Made by a program: the position numbers and the translations under genes
Shown here: positions 9,793-19,488 of the stretch, piece by piece
Layout of the letters: every line of letters begins with the position of its first letter
Position numbering within the stretch: position 1 is the first letter of the stretch
Notes under the pieces: model-generated
The model's input: the letters and a program-made list of their open reading frames with translations, nothing else
Databases searched by the model: none
What the model was told of the DNA's origin: nothing
Assembly (NCBI GenBank): GCA_020724945.1
Contig: DYFX01000003.1
Location: 1 to 36,223 of the forward strand
Direction: 5' to 3'
DNA: 36,223 bases
Source of the DNA: Candidatus Paceibacter sp.
Lineage (GTDB): Bacteria > Patescibacteriota > Patescibacteriia > SG8-24 > DYFX01

Positions 9793-9813
9793 ACGGGAGC
9801 CGCCCGTGGCTCC
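9793..9813 (-). promoter_or_regulatory. alternative hairpins in the rpsA leader
   Basis: Two stems share bases: GGAGCC (9796-9801) with GGCTCC (9808-9813), and ACGGG (9793-9797) with CCCGT (9803-9807). Both cannot form at once. They fall in the predicted rpsA 5' untranslated region. A regulatory role is inference. Confidence 0.4.
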
Positions 9814-9830
9814 ATATAAAAGGCACGGGG

Positions 9831-9859
9831 AGTATAGGGAAAAGCCGTTTTTTTGGCAA
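9831..9859 (-). promoter_or_regulatory. rpsA promoter
   Basis: On the minus strand, TTGCCA (complement of 9854-9859) and TATACT (complement of 9831-9836) with a 17-bp spacer. This is one of the best matches to consensus in the window. Confidence 0.72.
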
Positions 9860-9874
9860 GTCCAGGCCGAAATC

Positions 9875-9903
9875 TTGACGCGGCGCCGGAATCGGGGTAG
9901 AGA
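9875..9903 (+). promoter_or_regulatory. promoter for the 9935 gene
   Basis: TTGACG at 9875-9880 and TAGAGA at 9898-9903 with a 17-bp spacer. It is divergent from the rpsA promoter, with the two -35 elements 15 bp apart. Confidence 0.5.
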
Positions 9904-9934
9904 TGGGCGCAGTCCCTTCCACCGCGAGGTTCCG

Positions 9935-10324
9935 ATGCGCTCTGCCATCACGACGCTTGCGCTTTGCCTGGCCGCCACCGCCTGCCGAACGGACACGGAG
10001 CCGAAACTCCAGGGTCCGGACCCGGATCCGATACTTCATACGGAGACGCTGTCGAACGATCTCTTCATCGTCGTCGCGACCGCCCCCTTCGGTCACCAGG
10101 ACCGGCTCGCGCTGGCCGTCGCCGAAGACGGCAGCGGCGCGTGCGCGACTTTCGTCGTGCCTTCCGACATGGCCCTGAAAAAGGGCGATGTCTTCAAGGT
10201 GCACCGCCTCTGTTACCGCGCGCGGGAGGCGCGCCGTGGAAGCGAAGGCGTGACCGCCCTCGACGCCTGCACGGATGTCGTCATCCCGTATCGGCTCCCG
10301 ACGCCGGAAGCGGAGCCGAAGTGA
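9935..10324 (+). CDS. small putative lipoprotein
   Basis: A 129-residue protein that I do not recognise. The chosen ATG follows a GCGAGGT ribosome binding site and opens MRSAITTLALCLAATAC, a short positively charged, hydrophobic signal peptide ending in an ATAC lipobox with Cys17 as the likely lipidated residue. The mature part is about 110 residues, with two pairs of cysteines that could form disulfides outside the membrane. It has its own promoter, and the next small membrane-protein gene follows on the same strand without an obvious promoter, so the two may form a unit. A secreted or surface role is inferred from the signal peptide only. Confidence 0.72.
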   Translation: MRSAITTLALCLAATACRTDTEPKLQGPDPDPILHTETLSNDLFIVVATAPFGHQDRLALAVAEDGSGACATFVVPSDMALKKGDVFKVHRLCYRAREARRGSEGVTALDACTDVVIPYRLPTPEAEPK

Positions 10325-10384
10325 CCGCGGCGAGCCGTTCGCCCGGTATCCGGAAACCCCGATCCTCATCGTGAAGGAGTCTTC

Positions 10385-10675
10385 GTGAGTTCCACCGACC
10401 CGTCCGTCCATTGCGACTGCCGCGCCGTCAGCGTCCGTCGCGCCATCGTCGTCTCCATCGTCGTCGGCCTCGCCGCCGCCGTCGCCCGGAGCGCCGTCTT
10501 CCGCGACGCGCCGGCCGCCCAAGCCGCCTGCGGGACCGTCGCCGGCCTCGCCGTCGCCGCGTACGGCATCGCGCGCCTGTACGACCGCGACCGCCGCCTG
10601 CCCGCGTGGGTCTACGCCGCCGTCGTCCTCGCCGGCACGACGCTCGCGACGCTCTGGACCGTCCGCCTCTTCTGA
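10385..10675 (+). CDS. small membrane protein, GTG start
   Basis: A 96-residue protein starting with GTG at 10385, fixed by AAGGAG at 10374-10379. Hydrophobic segments at about 19-36 (AIVVSIVVGLAAAVA), 45-62 and 75-95 suggest two or three membrane passes. The N-terminus has a CDC cysteine pair. No family is recognised. It is probably co-transcribed with the lipoprotein gene upstream and ends in a clear intrinsic terminator. Confidence 0.68.
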   Translation: MSSTDPSVHCDCRAVSVRRAIVVSIVVGLAAAVARSAVFRDAPAAQAACGTVAGLAVAAYGIARLYDRDRRLPAWVYAAVVLAGTTLATLWTVRLF

Positions 10676-10697
10676 CCCTCCTCGCGAGGGTCTTTTT
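10674..10697 (+). terminator. intrinsic terminator
   Basis: GACCCTC (10674-10680) and GAGGGTC (10686-10692) around a CTCGC loop, followed by TTTTT. The stem starts inside the stop codon. Confidence 0.87.
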
Positions 10698-10710
10698 CGT
10701 CCGTCGCCCC

Positions 10711-10739
10711 TTGCCCCGACGCTCTTGCGATGCTACGCT
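10711..10739 (+). promoter_or_regulatory. promoter of the MBL-gyrA operon
   Basis: TTGCCC at 10711-10716 and TACGCT at 10734-10739 with a 17-bp spacer. The predicted start near 10746 excludes the in-frame ATG at 10725 and supports the start at 10806. Confidence 0.65.
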
Positions 10740-10805
10740 GACCCCGTAAAACAGCCCCCGTACGCGGCCCTCGCCGCCGCGGGGCAAGCATCACTGCCGC
10801 ACCAC

Positions 10806-11456
10806 ATGACCATCCAGTTCCTGGGCGTTTCCTGCTTCAAGATCGCGACGAAAATCGGCAACGACGAGGTGACCATCGTGACCGATCCGTATTCCGACAA
10901 GGTCGGGAAGCTGCCGCGCAACCTTTCGGCCGACATCGTCACCATGAGCCGCCGCACGCACGAGCATCACAACAATCTCGAGGCGGTCGCCGCGGGCGCG
11001 TTCGTCATCGAGCATCCGGGCGAATACGAGGTGAAGGGCATCCCCATCTACGGCACGCCGGCGTCGCACGAGAAGCCCGAGCCGAAGGACTATCACAAGA
11101 ATGTCATCTTCCAGTTCACCGTCGACGACATGCGCATCGCGCACCTCGGCGGCCTCGACAAGCCGCTCACCGACGACCAGCTCGCCCAGCTCGGCGAGGT
11201 CGATGTGCTGATGATCCCCGTCGGCGGGGGAGACGTGCTCTCCGCGCAGGCCGCGGCCGATCTCGTGAGCCGCATGGAACCGCGCATCGTCATCCCGATG
11301 CATCATAAGATGAAGGACCTCGCGCTCTCCGCCGGAGCCGTCGAGCCGTTCGTGAAGGAAGTCGGCGCCAAGACCATCGAGACCGACAAGTGGAAGGTCC
11401 TGAAGAAGGACCTGCCCCAGGAGGAGACCTTCATCGTCCTCTTGTCCAAAGCCTAA
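10806..11456 (+). CDS. metallo-beta-lactamase-fold protein with a degenerate metal site
   Basis: A 216-residue MBL-fold protein related to COG2220/UPF0173-type hydrolases, recognisable from IVTDPYS (24-30), the histidine-rich loop THEHHNN (51-57), IEHPGEYEVKGI (68-79), HLGGL (113-117), IPVGGGD (137-143) and IPMHHK (163-168). In active relatives the loop reads HxHxDH and the later motif HLGD. Here the loop lacks the Asp in its expected place and the bridging Asp of HLGD is Gly, so catalytic activity is doubtful. The start was chosen because the fold begins at MTIQFLG and the promoter lies between it and the earlier ATG; no Shine-Dalgarno sequence is present. First gene of a five-gene unit containing gyrA. 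Confidence 0.83.
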   Translation: MTIQFLGVSCFKIATKIGNDEVTIVTDPYSDKVGKLPRNLSADIVTMSRRTHEHHNNLEAVAAGAFVIEHPGEYEVKGIPIYGTPASHEKPEPKDYHKNVIFQFTVDDMRIAHLGGLDKPLTDDQLAQLGEVDVLMIPVGGGDVLSAQAAADLVSRMEPRIVIPMHHKMKDLALSAGAVEPFVKEVGAKTIETDKWKVLKKDLPQEETFIVLLSKA

Positions 11457-11464
11457 GACTCCCG

Positions 11465-11884
11465 ATGCCGCACGCGACGCACAAGGCCCGAAGGATCCAG
11501 ACGAGCGATGTCCCGCACGCGCCCGTTCGGCGTCGTCGCAGCCGCTTCGAGCAGCAGGCCCTGCTGGCGCTCGCGGTCGGCATCACGATGACGGCCATCG
11601 TCGGCCTGTATGCGGCGTCGTTCCGGTCGCGGTATCCCGTGATGCGCCTCGCGTCGGACACGCCCCGATGGTCGCTCCTCGACGAGGATCTCCTGGACCG
11701 CGCGGCGCCCGTCTATCGCGATTTGAGCGGCGTGAAAGCCTCGCTGCTGCGGCTGACGAGCGCCGGCAAGACGCACGCGGACGCCGCCGTCATCCTGAAA
11801 GCCAAGGTCCAGGAACGCGCCCGCGCCGCCGCGAGCGGAACCCCCGAGACCTCCGAACCCCCTGCTACTCCGGAAACGCCCTGA
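11465..11884 (+). CDS. small single-pass membrane protein upstream of gyrA
   Basis: A 139-residue protein of unknown function. A basic N-terminus (many Arg/His/Lys, residues 1-28) precedes one hydrophobic segment at about 30-50 (ALLALAVGITMTAIVGLYAA), so it is probably a type II single-pass protein. The remainder is a soluble domain ending in a Pro/Thr/Glu-rich tail. The start at 11465 is 8 bases after the upstream stop; no Shine-Dalgarno sequence is seen. Its position between the MBL protein and gyrA suggests co-transcription, not necessarily shared function. Confidence 0.62.
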   Translation: MPHATHKARRIQTSDVPHAPVRRRRSRFEQQALLALAVGITMTAIVGLYAASFRSRYPVMRLASDTPRWSLLDEDLLDRAAPVYRDLSGVKASLLRLTSAGKTHADAAVILKAKVQERARAAASGTPETSEPPATPETP

Positions 11885-11894
11885 AGCTCCCCAT

Positions 11895-14369
<2,475 letters not shown>

Positions 14370-14370
14370 C

Positions 14371-15141
14371 ATGAAAGCCTTCTTCGCCTGGATCCGGCAG
14401 TGGGCCCGCACGGCCTTCGAGGCCGCGAGCGACATCGCCTTCTACCGCCGCCTCGAAGGCCGGAAGACGGGCGAGGCGGTCGGCTACCTCGCGATGTTCG
14501 CGGTGGTCTGGACCGTCCCGCTCGCGGTGATGTTCTTCGTCGGGCTTCGCGACGCGGTGACCCGTTTCGCCGAAGGCGTCCGGACGGAAATCCCGCCCGG
14601 CACGGTCTTCGAGATGAAGGACGGCAAGCTCTCGAACGATCTCCAGGAACCGCTCGTCATCCGCGGCAGCGATGCCGTGATCGTCGTGAACACCGCCACC
14701 TCGACGCTCGGACTCCAGGAGGGGGAGAGCGGACTCGTCGTCGGCGCCGACGGCATCGAGCCGAGTCCCGATGTCGGGGCCGACCGCGTGGACTTCGCGC
14801 GCGCCCCCGACTTCCGCGTCGACCGCGAGGGCCTGATGGGATGGATCGCGCGCTGGGGGCCGTTCCTGCTCTTCCTCGCGTCGCTGGCCACCCTCGTCCT
14901 CATGTTCCTGGCGTTCTGGGCGGGCTTCCTGCTGAACGCGCTGGTGCACGGTTTCGCGCTGTGGCTCGTCCTCAAGCTGATCAGGCGCCCGCGCCGCTGG
15001 CGCGCGTCGTTCGTCGCCGCCGCCTATGCCGGCACGGCGCCGATCGTCCTGGGGATGCTGTTCAACGGCGTCGAGGCGCTCGCCTTCGTGCCCGGCATCG
15101 TCTACTGGGGCTTCGTCGCGTGGATCGCGTACGACGCCTAG
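14371..15141 (+). CDS. DUF1189-like integral membrane protein
   Basis: A 256-residue membrane protein. One membrane segment follows the N-terminus (about 37-57), then an extracytoplasmic domain (about 60-160) contains IPPGTVFEMKDGKLSNDLQ, which resembles the DUF1189 family signature. Three or four further segments follow (about 165-195, 215-232, 236-255). Function of the family is unknown. The start lies one base after the gyrA stop, so translation is probably coupled. The family call rests on remembered motif resemblance. Confidence 0.75.
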   Translation: MKAFFAWIRQWARTAFEAASDIAFYRRLEGRKTGEAVGYLAMFAVVWTVPLAVMFFVGLRDAVTRFAEGVRTEIPPGTVFEMKDGKLSNDLQEPLVIRGSDAVIVVNTATSTLGLQEGESGLVVGADGIEPSPDVGADRVDFARAPDFRVDREGLMGWIARWGPFLLFLASLATLVLMFLAFWAGFLLNALVHGFALWLVLKLIRRPRRWRASFVAAAYAGTAPIVLGMLFNGVEALAFVPGIVYWGFVAWIAYDA

Positions 15142-15157
15142 AAGAAGGGAGGTCCGC

Positions 15158-15478
15158 ATGAGCCGAAAGAAGCCGTCGACCGCCCTCATGGCGATCGACA
15201 GGATCCTGCCTGAAGCCGCCGCCCGCGCGATGTACGATTGGCGCCGCGCCTTCGGCACGCCGCCGACGCAGATGCGTCTCGGCGTGGACGCGCGCGGGAA
15301 CCTCGCGATCGATCTCGCCGACCCGAAGGCCGTCCGGCCGGGGGAGTCCTACCTCGTGGTCGAGTCGCTCACGAGCCGCATCGTCGGCGTGCTCCGCGAC
15401 GGCGCGCTCGACGCCGAGCCGCAGCACCTTCCGCCGTCGAGCGCCGCCTGCACGCTCTTCCGCGCCGCGAAAGCCTAG
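15158..15478 (+). CDS. small hypothetical protein
   Basis: A 106-residue soluble protein with no recognised family. The start at 15158 is set by AAGGGAGGT at 15145-15153, and the reading frame ends at the terminator. The sequence has a MRLGVDARGNLAIDLAD beta-like stretch in the middle and a VVESLTSRIVGVLRDG strand-turn-strand, consistent with a small alpha/beta domain. Last gene of the gyrA unit. Confidence 0.62.
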   Translation: MSRKKPSTALMAIDRILPEAAARAMYDWRRAFGTPPTQMRLGVDARGNLAIDLADPKAVRPGESYLVVESLTSRIVGVLRDGALDAEPQHLPPSSAACTLFRAAKA

Positions 15479-15506
15479 GCCCTCCCTTGCGCGGAGGGCC
15501 TTTTTT
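15478..15506 (+). terminator. intrinsic terminator of the gyrA operon
   Basis: GGCCCTCC (15478-15485) pairs with GGAGGGCC (15493-15500) around a CTTGCGC loop, followed by TTTTTT. The loop contains the probable -35 of the next gene. Confidence 0.88.
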
Positions 15507-15516
15507 CGTCTAAGGT
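15487..15516 (+). promoter_or_regulatory. probable promoter for the 15545 gene, inside a terminator
   Basis: TTGCGC at 15487-15492, in the terminator loop, and TAAGGT at 15511-15516 with an 18-bp spacer made of the 3' stem and U-tract. A moderate match only. Confidence 0.42.
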
Positions 15517-15544
15517 GCGGGCAGTTCCTTGGAAGGAGGCCGTC

Positions 15545-16645
15545 ATGGCCGAAGGACTCGTTTCACGGTTCCAGAAGCGCCGCGCCGAGAAGCGCGTGAA
15601 GAAGATCGCCATGTTCGGCAACGCCAAGAAGGCGGGGTTGGGCATGGACCGCGAGAAGCTCAAGGCGGATGTCGAGAAGACGCTCCGCAAGCATTTCCCG
15701 ACCAAGCCTGTCCTGGGCCACTCCGCCTATGTCGAGCTGAACCTGACGCGCGATCTCGACGAGCTCGCCGAGGCCAAGGAGCGCACGATGCGGGACGACC
15801 CGCCGGAGATCGTCGTCCTCTTCGGCGGCGACGGCACGACGCAGAAGACGCTGGGCGAGGACGAGGAGTTCCTCCGCTACCTGACGCATGATCCGGAGCG
15901 CGCTCCGGAAGTCATCGTCATCGGCGGCGGCACCAAGAATGTCGTCCCGACGGCGCTGAAGCTCCTCGGCCGCGACCCGATCGCCGCGCTCGATGTCATC
16001 TGCCAGAAGATCAACCGCGGTTTCCCGCGCGAGGTCCGTCCGTGCCCGATCCTGCGCATCAACGACCGCCACGGTTTCATCTACGGCGCGGGCCTGCCCG
16101 TCAACGCGCTCGACGAGTACTACCGGCACGAGGCCGGCCGTTGGCGCGCGAGCAAGGCCGGCGCCTCGATCCTGTGGCGCGAGACGCTGGGGCGCCTGTC
16201 GCCCTGGCGGCGCCCGTCGGTCTTCCGGAAGTTCGGAGCGACCGTCTCCACCCGCGGCGCGGACGGAGGCGACGGCGCGATCGCGATGACGAGCTTCAAC
16301 GCGGTCATCGCCTCGTCGCTCCGCGAGATCCACTCGGTGCTCAAGGTCACCCATCGCGCCGGAGAGCGCCTCGCGTGCTTCCACGCCGTCTGCAACAGCA
16401 ACGGCTTCCTGCGCAGCGCCATGAACCTGCCGGCGTTTTTCAGCAAGGACTTCCCGCTGCTCGGCTCCGCGGAGGAGGTTGTCACCGACCGCATGGTCAT
16501 CCGCTACAAGGAGCCGATGCGGCACACCATCGATGGCGAGATCTACGACTCCACGGCCAAGCTCGGCAGGTCAGTCCTGTCCGAGGAGGGCGAGGAGGTC
16601 GTCGTCATCGAGACCGGACCGTACATCAAGTTCGTCCGCGCCTGA
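15545..16645 (+). CDS. diacylglycerol kinase-like lipid kinase
   Basis: A 366-residue protein with the catalytic-domain signature of DAGK/sphingosine-kinase/YegS-type lipid kinases: VVLFGGDGTTQKTL (90-103), the nucleotide-binding glycine loop, and VIGGGTKNVVPTAL (125-138), equivalent to the usual G(G/T)xN(D/N)xAxxL motif. The C-terminal part has the family beta-sandwich and HTIDGEIYD, matching the conserved DGE of these enzymes. It probably phosphorylates a lipid such as diacylglycerol, using ATP at the membrane. The start is at the ATG preceded by AAGGAGG, not the earlier in-frame ATG at 15515. Substrate is unproven. Confidence 0.82.
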   Translation: MAEGLVSRFQKRRAEKRVKKIAMFGNAKKAGLGMDREKLKADVEKTLRKHFPTKPVLGHSAYVELNLTRDLDELAEAKERTMRDDPPEIVVLFGGDGTTQKTLGEDEEFLRYLTHDPERAPEVIVIGGGTKNVVPTALKLLGRDPIAALDVICQKINRGFPREVRPCPILRINDRHGFIYGAGLPVNALDEYYRHEAGRWRASKAGASILWRETLGRLSPWRRPSVFRKFGATVSTRGADGGDGAIAMTSFNAVIASSLREIHSVLKVTHRAGERLACFHAVCNSNGFLRSAMNLPAFFSKDFPLLGSAEEVVTDRMVIRYKEPMRHTIDGEIYDSTAKLGRSVLSEEGEEVVVIETGPYIKFVRA

Positions 16646-16672
16646 TCCCGGCCCTCGCGCCGGGATTTTTTT
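16645..16672 (+). terminator. intrinsic terminator
   Basis: ATCCCGGC (16645-16652) pairs with GCCGGGAT (16659-16666) around CCTCGC, followed by seven Ts. Confidence 0.9.
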
Positions 16673-16715
16673 AAGGCGAAACGGCGTCGCGGAGGCTTGC
16701 GAGGAGGGGGAGGGC

Positions 16716-16744
16716 TTGCCAAAACCCCGGAGTGCCGCTACACT
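16716..16744 (+). promoter_or_regulatory. rpmF-nusB-rnc promoter
   Basis: TTGCCA at 16716-16721 and TACACT at 16739-16744 with a 17-bp spacer. A second TATACT at 16762-16767, only 4 bp before the rpmF ATG, could be an additional -10 element. Confidence 0.68.
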
Positions 16745-16771
16745 GCCCGTGTCATTTATCGTATACTGACT

Positions 16772-16960
16772 ATGGGTCTCCCCGGACATCGCCGGACTTC
16801 CTCGCACAAGCGCCGCCGCGCCGCTCACTTCGCCCTCGGCAAGAAGCAGCTCACGGAATGCGCCAAGTGCAAGAAGCCGGTCCAGCCCCACAAAGCTTGC
16901 GCCTTCTGCGGCACCTACAAGGGCCGCCAAGTGCTCAAGACCAAGGCTTCCAAGAAATAG
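16772..16960 (+). CDS. rpmF: 50S ribosomal protein L32
   Basis: A 62-residue basic protein. The start MGLPGHRRTSSHKRRRAAH matches the L32 N-terminus, and the CxxC...CxxC zinc ribbon is intact (CAKC and CAFC, residues about 30-33 and 43-46), so this is the zinc-binding form. The Lys-rich C-terminus and length are typical. An earlier in-frame start at 16697 would overlap the promoter and is rejected. There is no Shine-Dalgarno sequence. It heads the unit with nusB and rnc. Confidence 0.93.
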   Translation: MGLPGHRRTSSHKRRRAAHFALGKKQLTECAKCKKPVQPHKACAFCGTYKGRQVLKTKASKK

Positions 16961-16994
16961 ATGTACTTTCAGTGAGGTAACGCGTCAGCCCTTT

Positions 16995-17513
16995 ATGTCC
17001 AACCGCCATCTCGCCCGGACCGTCGCCATGCAAACCCTGTATGAACGGGATTTTCACGGCGGCAAGATGGAAGATCCCGACGCCGCCTGCGCGCGCAACT
17101 TGGAAGAGTTCGCGCCTGGCCTCGACGACAAGGGCTTCGCCAAGGAGCTCGTGGTCGGCGTGTTGAAGCATCAGAAGGACATCGACGCGACCATCACCAA
17201 GTACGCCCCTGCGTGGCCGTTGCCGCAGATCACGATCGTCGATCGGAACATCCTCCGTATCGGCGTTTTTGAACTCAAGCATTCGGACACCGTCCCCTCC
17301 AAGGTCGCCATCAACGAGGCCATCGAGATGGCCAAGACCTTCGGCGGCGAATCCTCCGGCAAGTTCGTGAACGGCGTCCTCGGCGCCATCTTCAAGGACA
17401 TGATCGCGAGCGGCTCCATCAAGGAGGTCGACAAGCAGGAACCGAAGAAGAAAGAGGAGGGCGACGAGGCGGACAAGAAGGAGGAAAAGGCTCCTGCCGC
17501 CGAAGAGTCCTGA
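16995..17513 (+). CDS. nusB: transcription antitermination factor NusB
   Basis: A 172-residue protein with the all-helical NusB/RsmB fold: HLARTVAMQTLYERDF at the N-terminus, IVDRNILRIGVFEL near 81-94, and VPSKVAINEAIEMAKTFGGESSGKFVNGVLG near 99-129, the most conserved NusB block. NusB binds boxA RNA with S10 in rRNA antitermination complexes. After about residue 145 there is a Lys/Glu/Asp-rich, probably disordered extension not needed for the fold. No Shine-Dalgarno sequence. It lies 34 bp after rpmF. Confidence 0.94.
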   Translation: MSNRHLARTVAMQTLYERDFHGGKMEDPDAACARNLEEFAPGLDDKGFAKELVVGVLKHQKDIDATITKYAPAWPLPQITIVDRNILRIGVFELKHSDTVPSKVAINEAIEMAKTFGGESSGKFVNGVLGAIFKDMIASGSIKEVDKQEPKKKEEGDEADKKEEKAPAAEES

Positions 17514-17603
17514 TCGCGACTTAACTCACCGCGTTTCTGCGGCGATGCGTGCCTGTCGATCCCGACGGGACTTGTCGCTACGGAAAGGCGCGCACCGCGC
17601 ACC

Positions 17604-18296
17604 ATGAAAGACTTCTCCAAGTTCGAGGAGAAGATCGGCGTCCAGTTCAAGGACCGGGATCTTCTCGTCCAGGCGTTCGTCCACCGTTCCTATCTCAACG
17701 AGCATCCGGATTTCCGGCTCGGGCACAACGAACGGCTCGAGTTCCTCGGCGACGCCGTCGTCGAGCTCGTCGTCACCGAATACCTCTACGCCAACTATCC
17801 GAATCCCGAAGGCGAGCTGACCAACTGGCGCGCCGCCTTGGTCAACGCCAACACGCTGGCGCTCATCGCGCAGCACGACCTCGGGATGGAGGAATACCTG
17901 TACCTCTCGCGCGGCGAGGCGAAGGACTCCGGTTCCAAGGCCCGCTCCTACATCCTGGCCAACGCCATCGAGGCGCTCATCGGCGCGATGTACCTCGACC
18001 GGGGGATGGATGTCGTCAGCGACTTCATCAGGCGCTTCGTCCTCTCCAAGCTCGACGAGATCCTGGAGAAGAAGCTCTACATCGACCCCAAGAGCCGCTT
18101 CCAGGAAGCCGCGCAGGAGAGCTCCGGCGTCACGCCGTCGTACCGCGTGCTCTCCGAGACCGGACCCGACCATGCCAAGGAGTTCGATGTCGGCGTCTAC
18201 CTCGGTTCCGAGCTCGTCGCCACCGGCAAGGGCTCCTCCAAGCAGGACGCGCAGATCGAAGCCGCGCGGAAGGCGCTGGAAGTGAAGGGGTGGTAG
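17604..18296 (+). CDS. rnc: ribonuclease III
   Basis: A 230-residue double-strand-specific endoribonuclease. The signature HNERLEFLGDAVVE (41-54) contains the catalytic E46 and D50, and ILANAIEALIGAMYLD (117-132) supplies N120 and E123 of the metal site. A double-stranded RNA-binding domain spans about 160-228, ending GSSKQDAQIEAARKAL. The length is normal. The 90-bp gap after nusB holds no convincing promoter, so it is read as the third gene of the unit. No Shine-Dalgarno sequence at normal spacing. Confidence 0.96.
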   Translation: MKDFSKFEEKIGVQFKDRDLLVQAFVHRSYLNEHPDFRLGHNERLEFLGDAVVELVVTEYLYANYPNPEGELTNWRAALVNANTLALIAQHDLGMEEYLYLSRGEAKDSGSKARSYILANAIEALIGAMYLDRGMDVVSDFIRRFVLSKLDEILEKKLYIDPKSRFQEAAQESSGVTPSYRVLSETGPDHAKEFDVGVYLGSELVATGKGSSKQDAQIEAARKALEVKGW

Positions 18297-18300
18297 GCGC

Positions 18301-18326
18301 AGGGGCCGGTCATACCGGCCTCTTTT
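18301..18326 (+). terminator. intrinsic terminator after rnc
   Basis: A 10-bp stem (18301-18310 with 18314-18323, one G-U pair) and a CAT loop, followed by TCTTTT. Confidence 0.8.
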
Positions 18327-18335
18327 CGTTTGTAG

Positions 18336-18341
18336 TATACT
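18336..18341 (+). promoter_or_regulatory. pilT -10 element (leaderless transcript likely)
   Basis: TATACT lies 8 bp before the pilT ATG, so transcription would begin within about two bases of the start codon. No good -35 is visible 17 bp upstream. Confidence 0.55.
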
Positions 18342-18349
18342 GGGCCCAT

Positions 18350-19393
18350 ATGCTCACCGCTCCCTCGTTGTTCGGCGCCGCCGCGCAGAAAGGCGCGTCG
18401 GACCTGCACCTGCTCGTCGGACACCGGCCGATCCTCCGCGTCACCGGAGAGCTCTTCGACATCGAAGCCGAGGAGGTCCTGACGGACGCCGCGATGGAGA
18501 AGATCATCCGGCAGGTCGCCACGCCGGAGCAGTTCGAGCGCTTCCGCATCGAGAAGGAGCTCGACCTCGCCTACGGCGTCGAGGGCGCGCGTTTCCGCGT
18601 GAACCTGCACTGGGAGAAGGGGCACATCGGCCTGGCCGCGCGTACCATCCCCCAGGAGATCCCGACGATGCAGCAGCTCGGACTGCCGCCGGTCATCCAG
18701 GGCTTCACCGACCTGCCGCACGGGCTCATCCTCGTGACCGGCCCGACCGGCGCCGGCAAGTCCACCACGCTCGCCGCCAAGGTCGACTACATCAACGAGA
18801 GCCGCCGCGTGAACATCATCACGCTCGAAGACCCCGTCGAGTTCCTCTTCACGCCCAAGCAATCCATCATCCGCCAGCGCCAGCTCGAATCGGACATGGT
18901 CACCTTCGCCGAAGGCCTGAAGCATGTGCTGCGCCAGGACCCGGATGTCGTCATGGTCGGCGAGATGCGCGACCTCGACACCATCGCCACCACGCTGACT
19001 CTCGCCGAGACGGGCCACCTCGTCTTCGCCACGCTCCACACCTACTCGGCGCCGCAGACCATCTCGCGCATCATCGATGTCTTCCCGCCGTTCCAGCAGA
19101 CGCAGATCCGCCTCCAGCTCGCCATGACGCTCCGCGGCGTCGTCTCCCAGCAGCTCCTGCCGCGCGTCGGCGGAGGCCTGATCGCCACGCGCGAGGTGCT
19201 GGTCAACACGCCGGCCTGCGCCAACCTCATCCGCGAGAACAAGGTGGAGCAGATCAAGAACGTCATCCAGACCGGCGCCGCCGTCGGCATGGTGTCGTAC
19301 GCGCAGGACATCAAGCGCATGGTGAAGGAGGGCCTCATCACCGCCGAGACCGCCGAGAACTACCTGATCGCCAGCAACGAGAACCAGAAGTGA
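18350..19393 (+). CDS. pilT: type IV pilus retraction ATPase (PilT)
   Basis: A 347-residue hexameric motor that depolymerises type IV pili. An N-terminal PAS-like domain (about 1-100, with GASDLHLLVGHRPILR) precedes Walker A GPTGAGKS (131-138), the Asp box (ITLEDPVEF, 157-165), Walker B HVLRQDPDVVMVGEMRD (192-208) and the His box ATLHT (227-231). It lacks the tetracysteine of PilB, and the length is the PilT norm. A much earlier in-frame start is rejected because it would run through rnc. The ATG at 18350 sits just after a TATACT box with no Shine-Dalgarno sequence, so the message is probably leaderless. pilB is at 2207. Confidence 0.95.
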   Translation: MLTAPSLFGAAAQKGASDLHLLVGHRPILRVTGELFDIEAEEVLTDAAMEKIIRQVATPEQFERFRIEKELDLAYGVEGARFRVNLHWEKGHIGLAARTIPQEIPTMQQLGLPPVIQGFTDLPHGLILVTGPTGAGKSTTLAAKVDYINESRRVNIITLEDPVEFLFTPKQSIIRQRQLESDMVTFAEGLKHVLRQDPDVVMVGEMRDLDTIATTLTLAETGHLVFATLHTYSAPQTISRIIDVFPPFQQTQIRLQLAMTLRGVVSQQLLPRVGGGLIATREVLVNTPACANLIRENKVEQIKNVIQTGAAVGMVSYAQDIKRMVKEGLITAETAENYLIASNENQK

Positions 19394-19399
19394 CGCGCG

Positions 19400-19432
19400 A
19401 AGAGGCCCGGACATCCCGGGCCTCTTGCTTTT
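19400..19432 (+). terminator. intrinsic terminator after pilT
   Basis: An 11-bp stem (19400-19410 with 19416-19426) and an ACATC loop, followed by TGCTTTT. The U-tract runs directly into the -35 TTGACG of the next gene. Confidence 0.75.
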
Positions 19433-19459
19433 GACGCGGAGGCGGCAGGCGGGTAGGGT
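19431..19459 (+). promoter_or_regulatory. promoter for the 19489 gene
   Basis: TTGACG at 19431-19436 and TAGGGT at 19454-19459 with a 17-bp spacer. GGAGGT at 19479-19484 is the ribosome binding site. Confidence 0.65.
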
Positions 19460-19488
19460 AGAGCCGCTCTTTCCACCTGGAGGTCCGC

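Noticed and set aside
10725..10805. Upstream start of the MBL-fold protein at 10725
   Set aside because: It would overlap the promoter -10 at 10734-10739, and MBL homology starts at MTIQFLG.
17549..18349. Upstream extension of the pilT frame through rnc
   Set aside because: It overlaps rnc and a terminator; PilT homology starts at the ATG at 18350.
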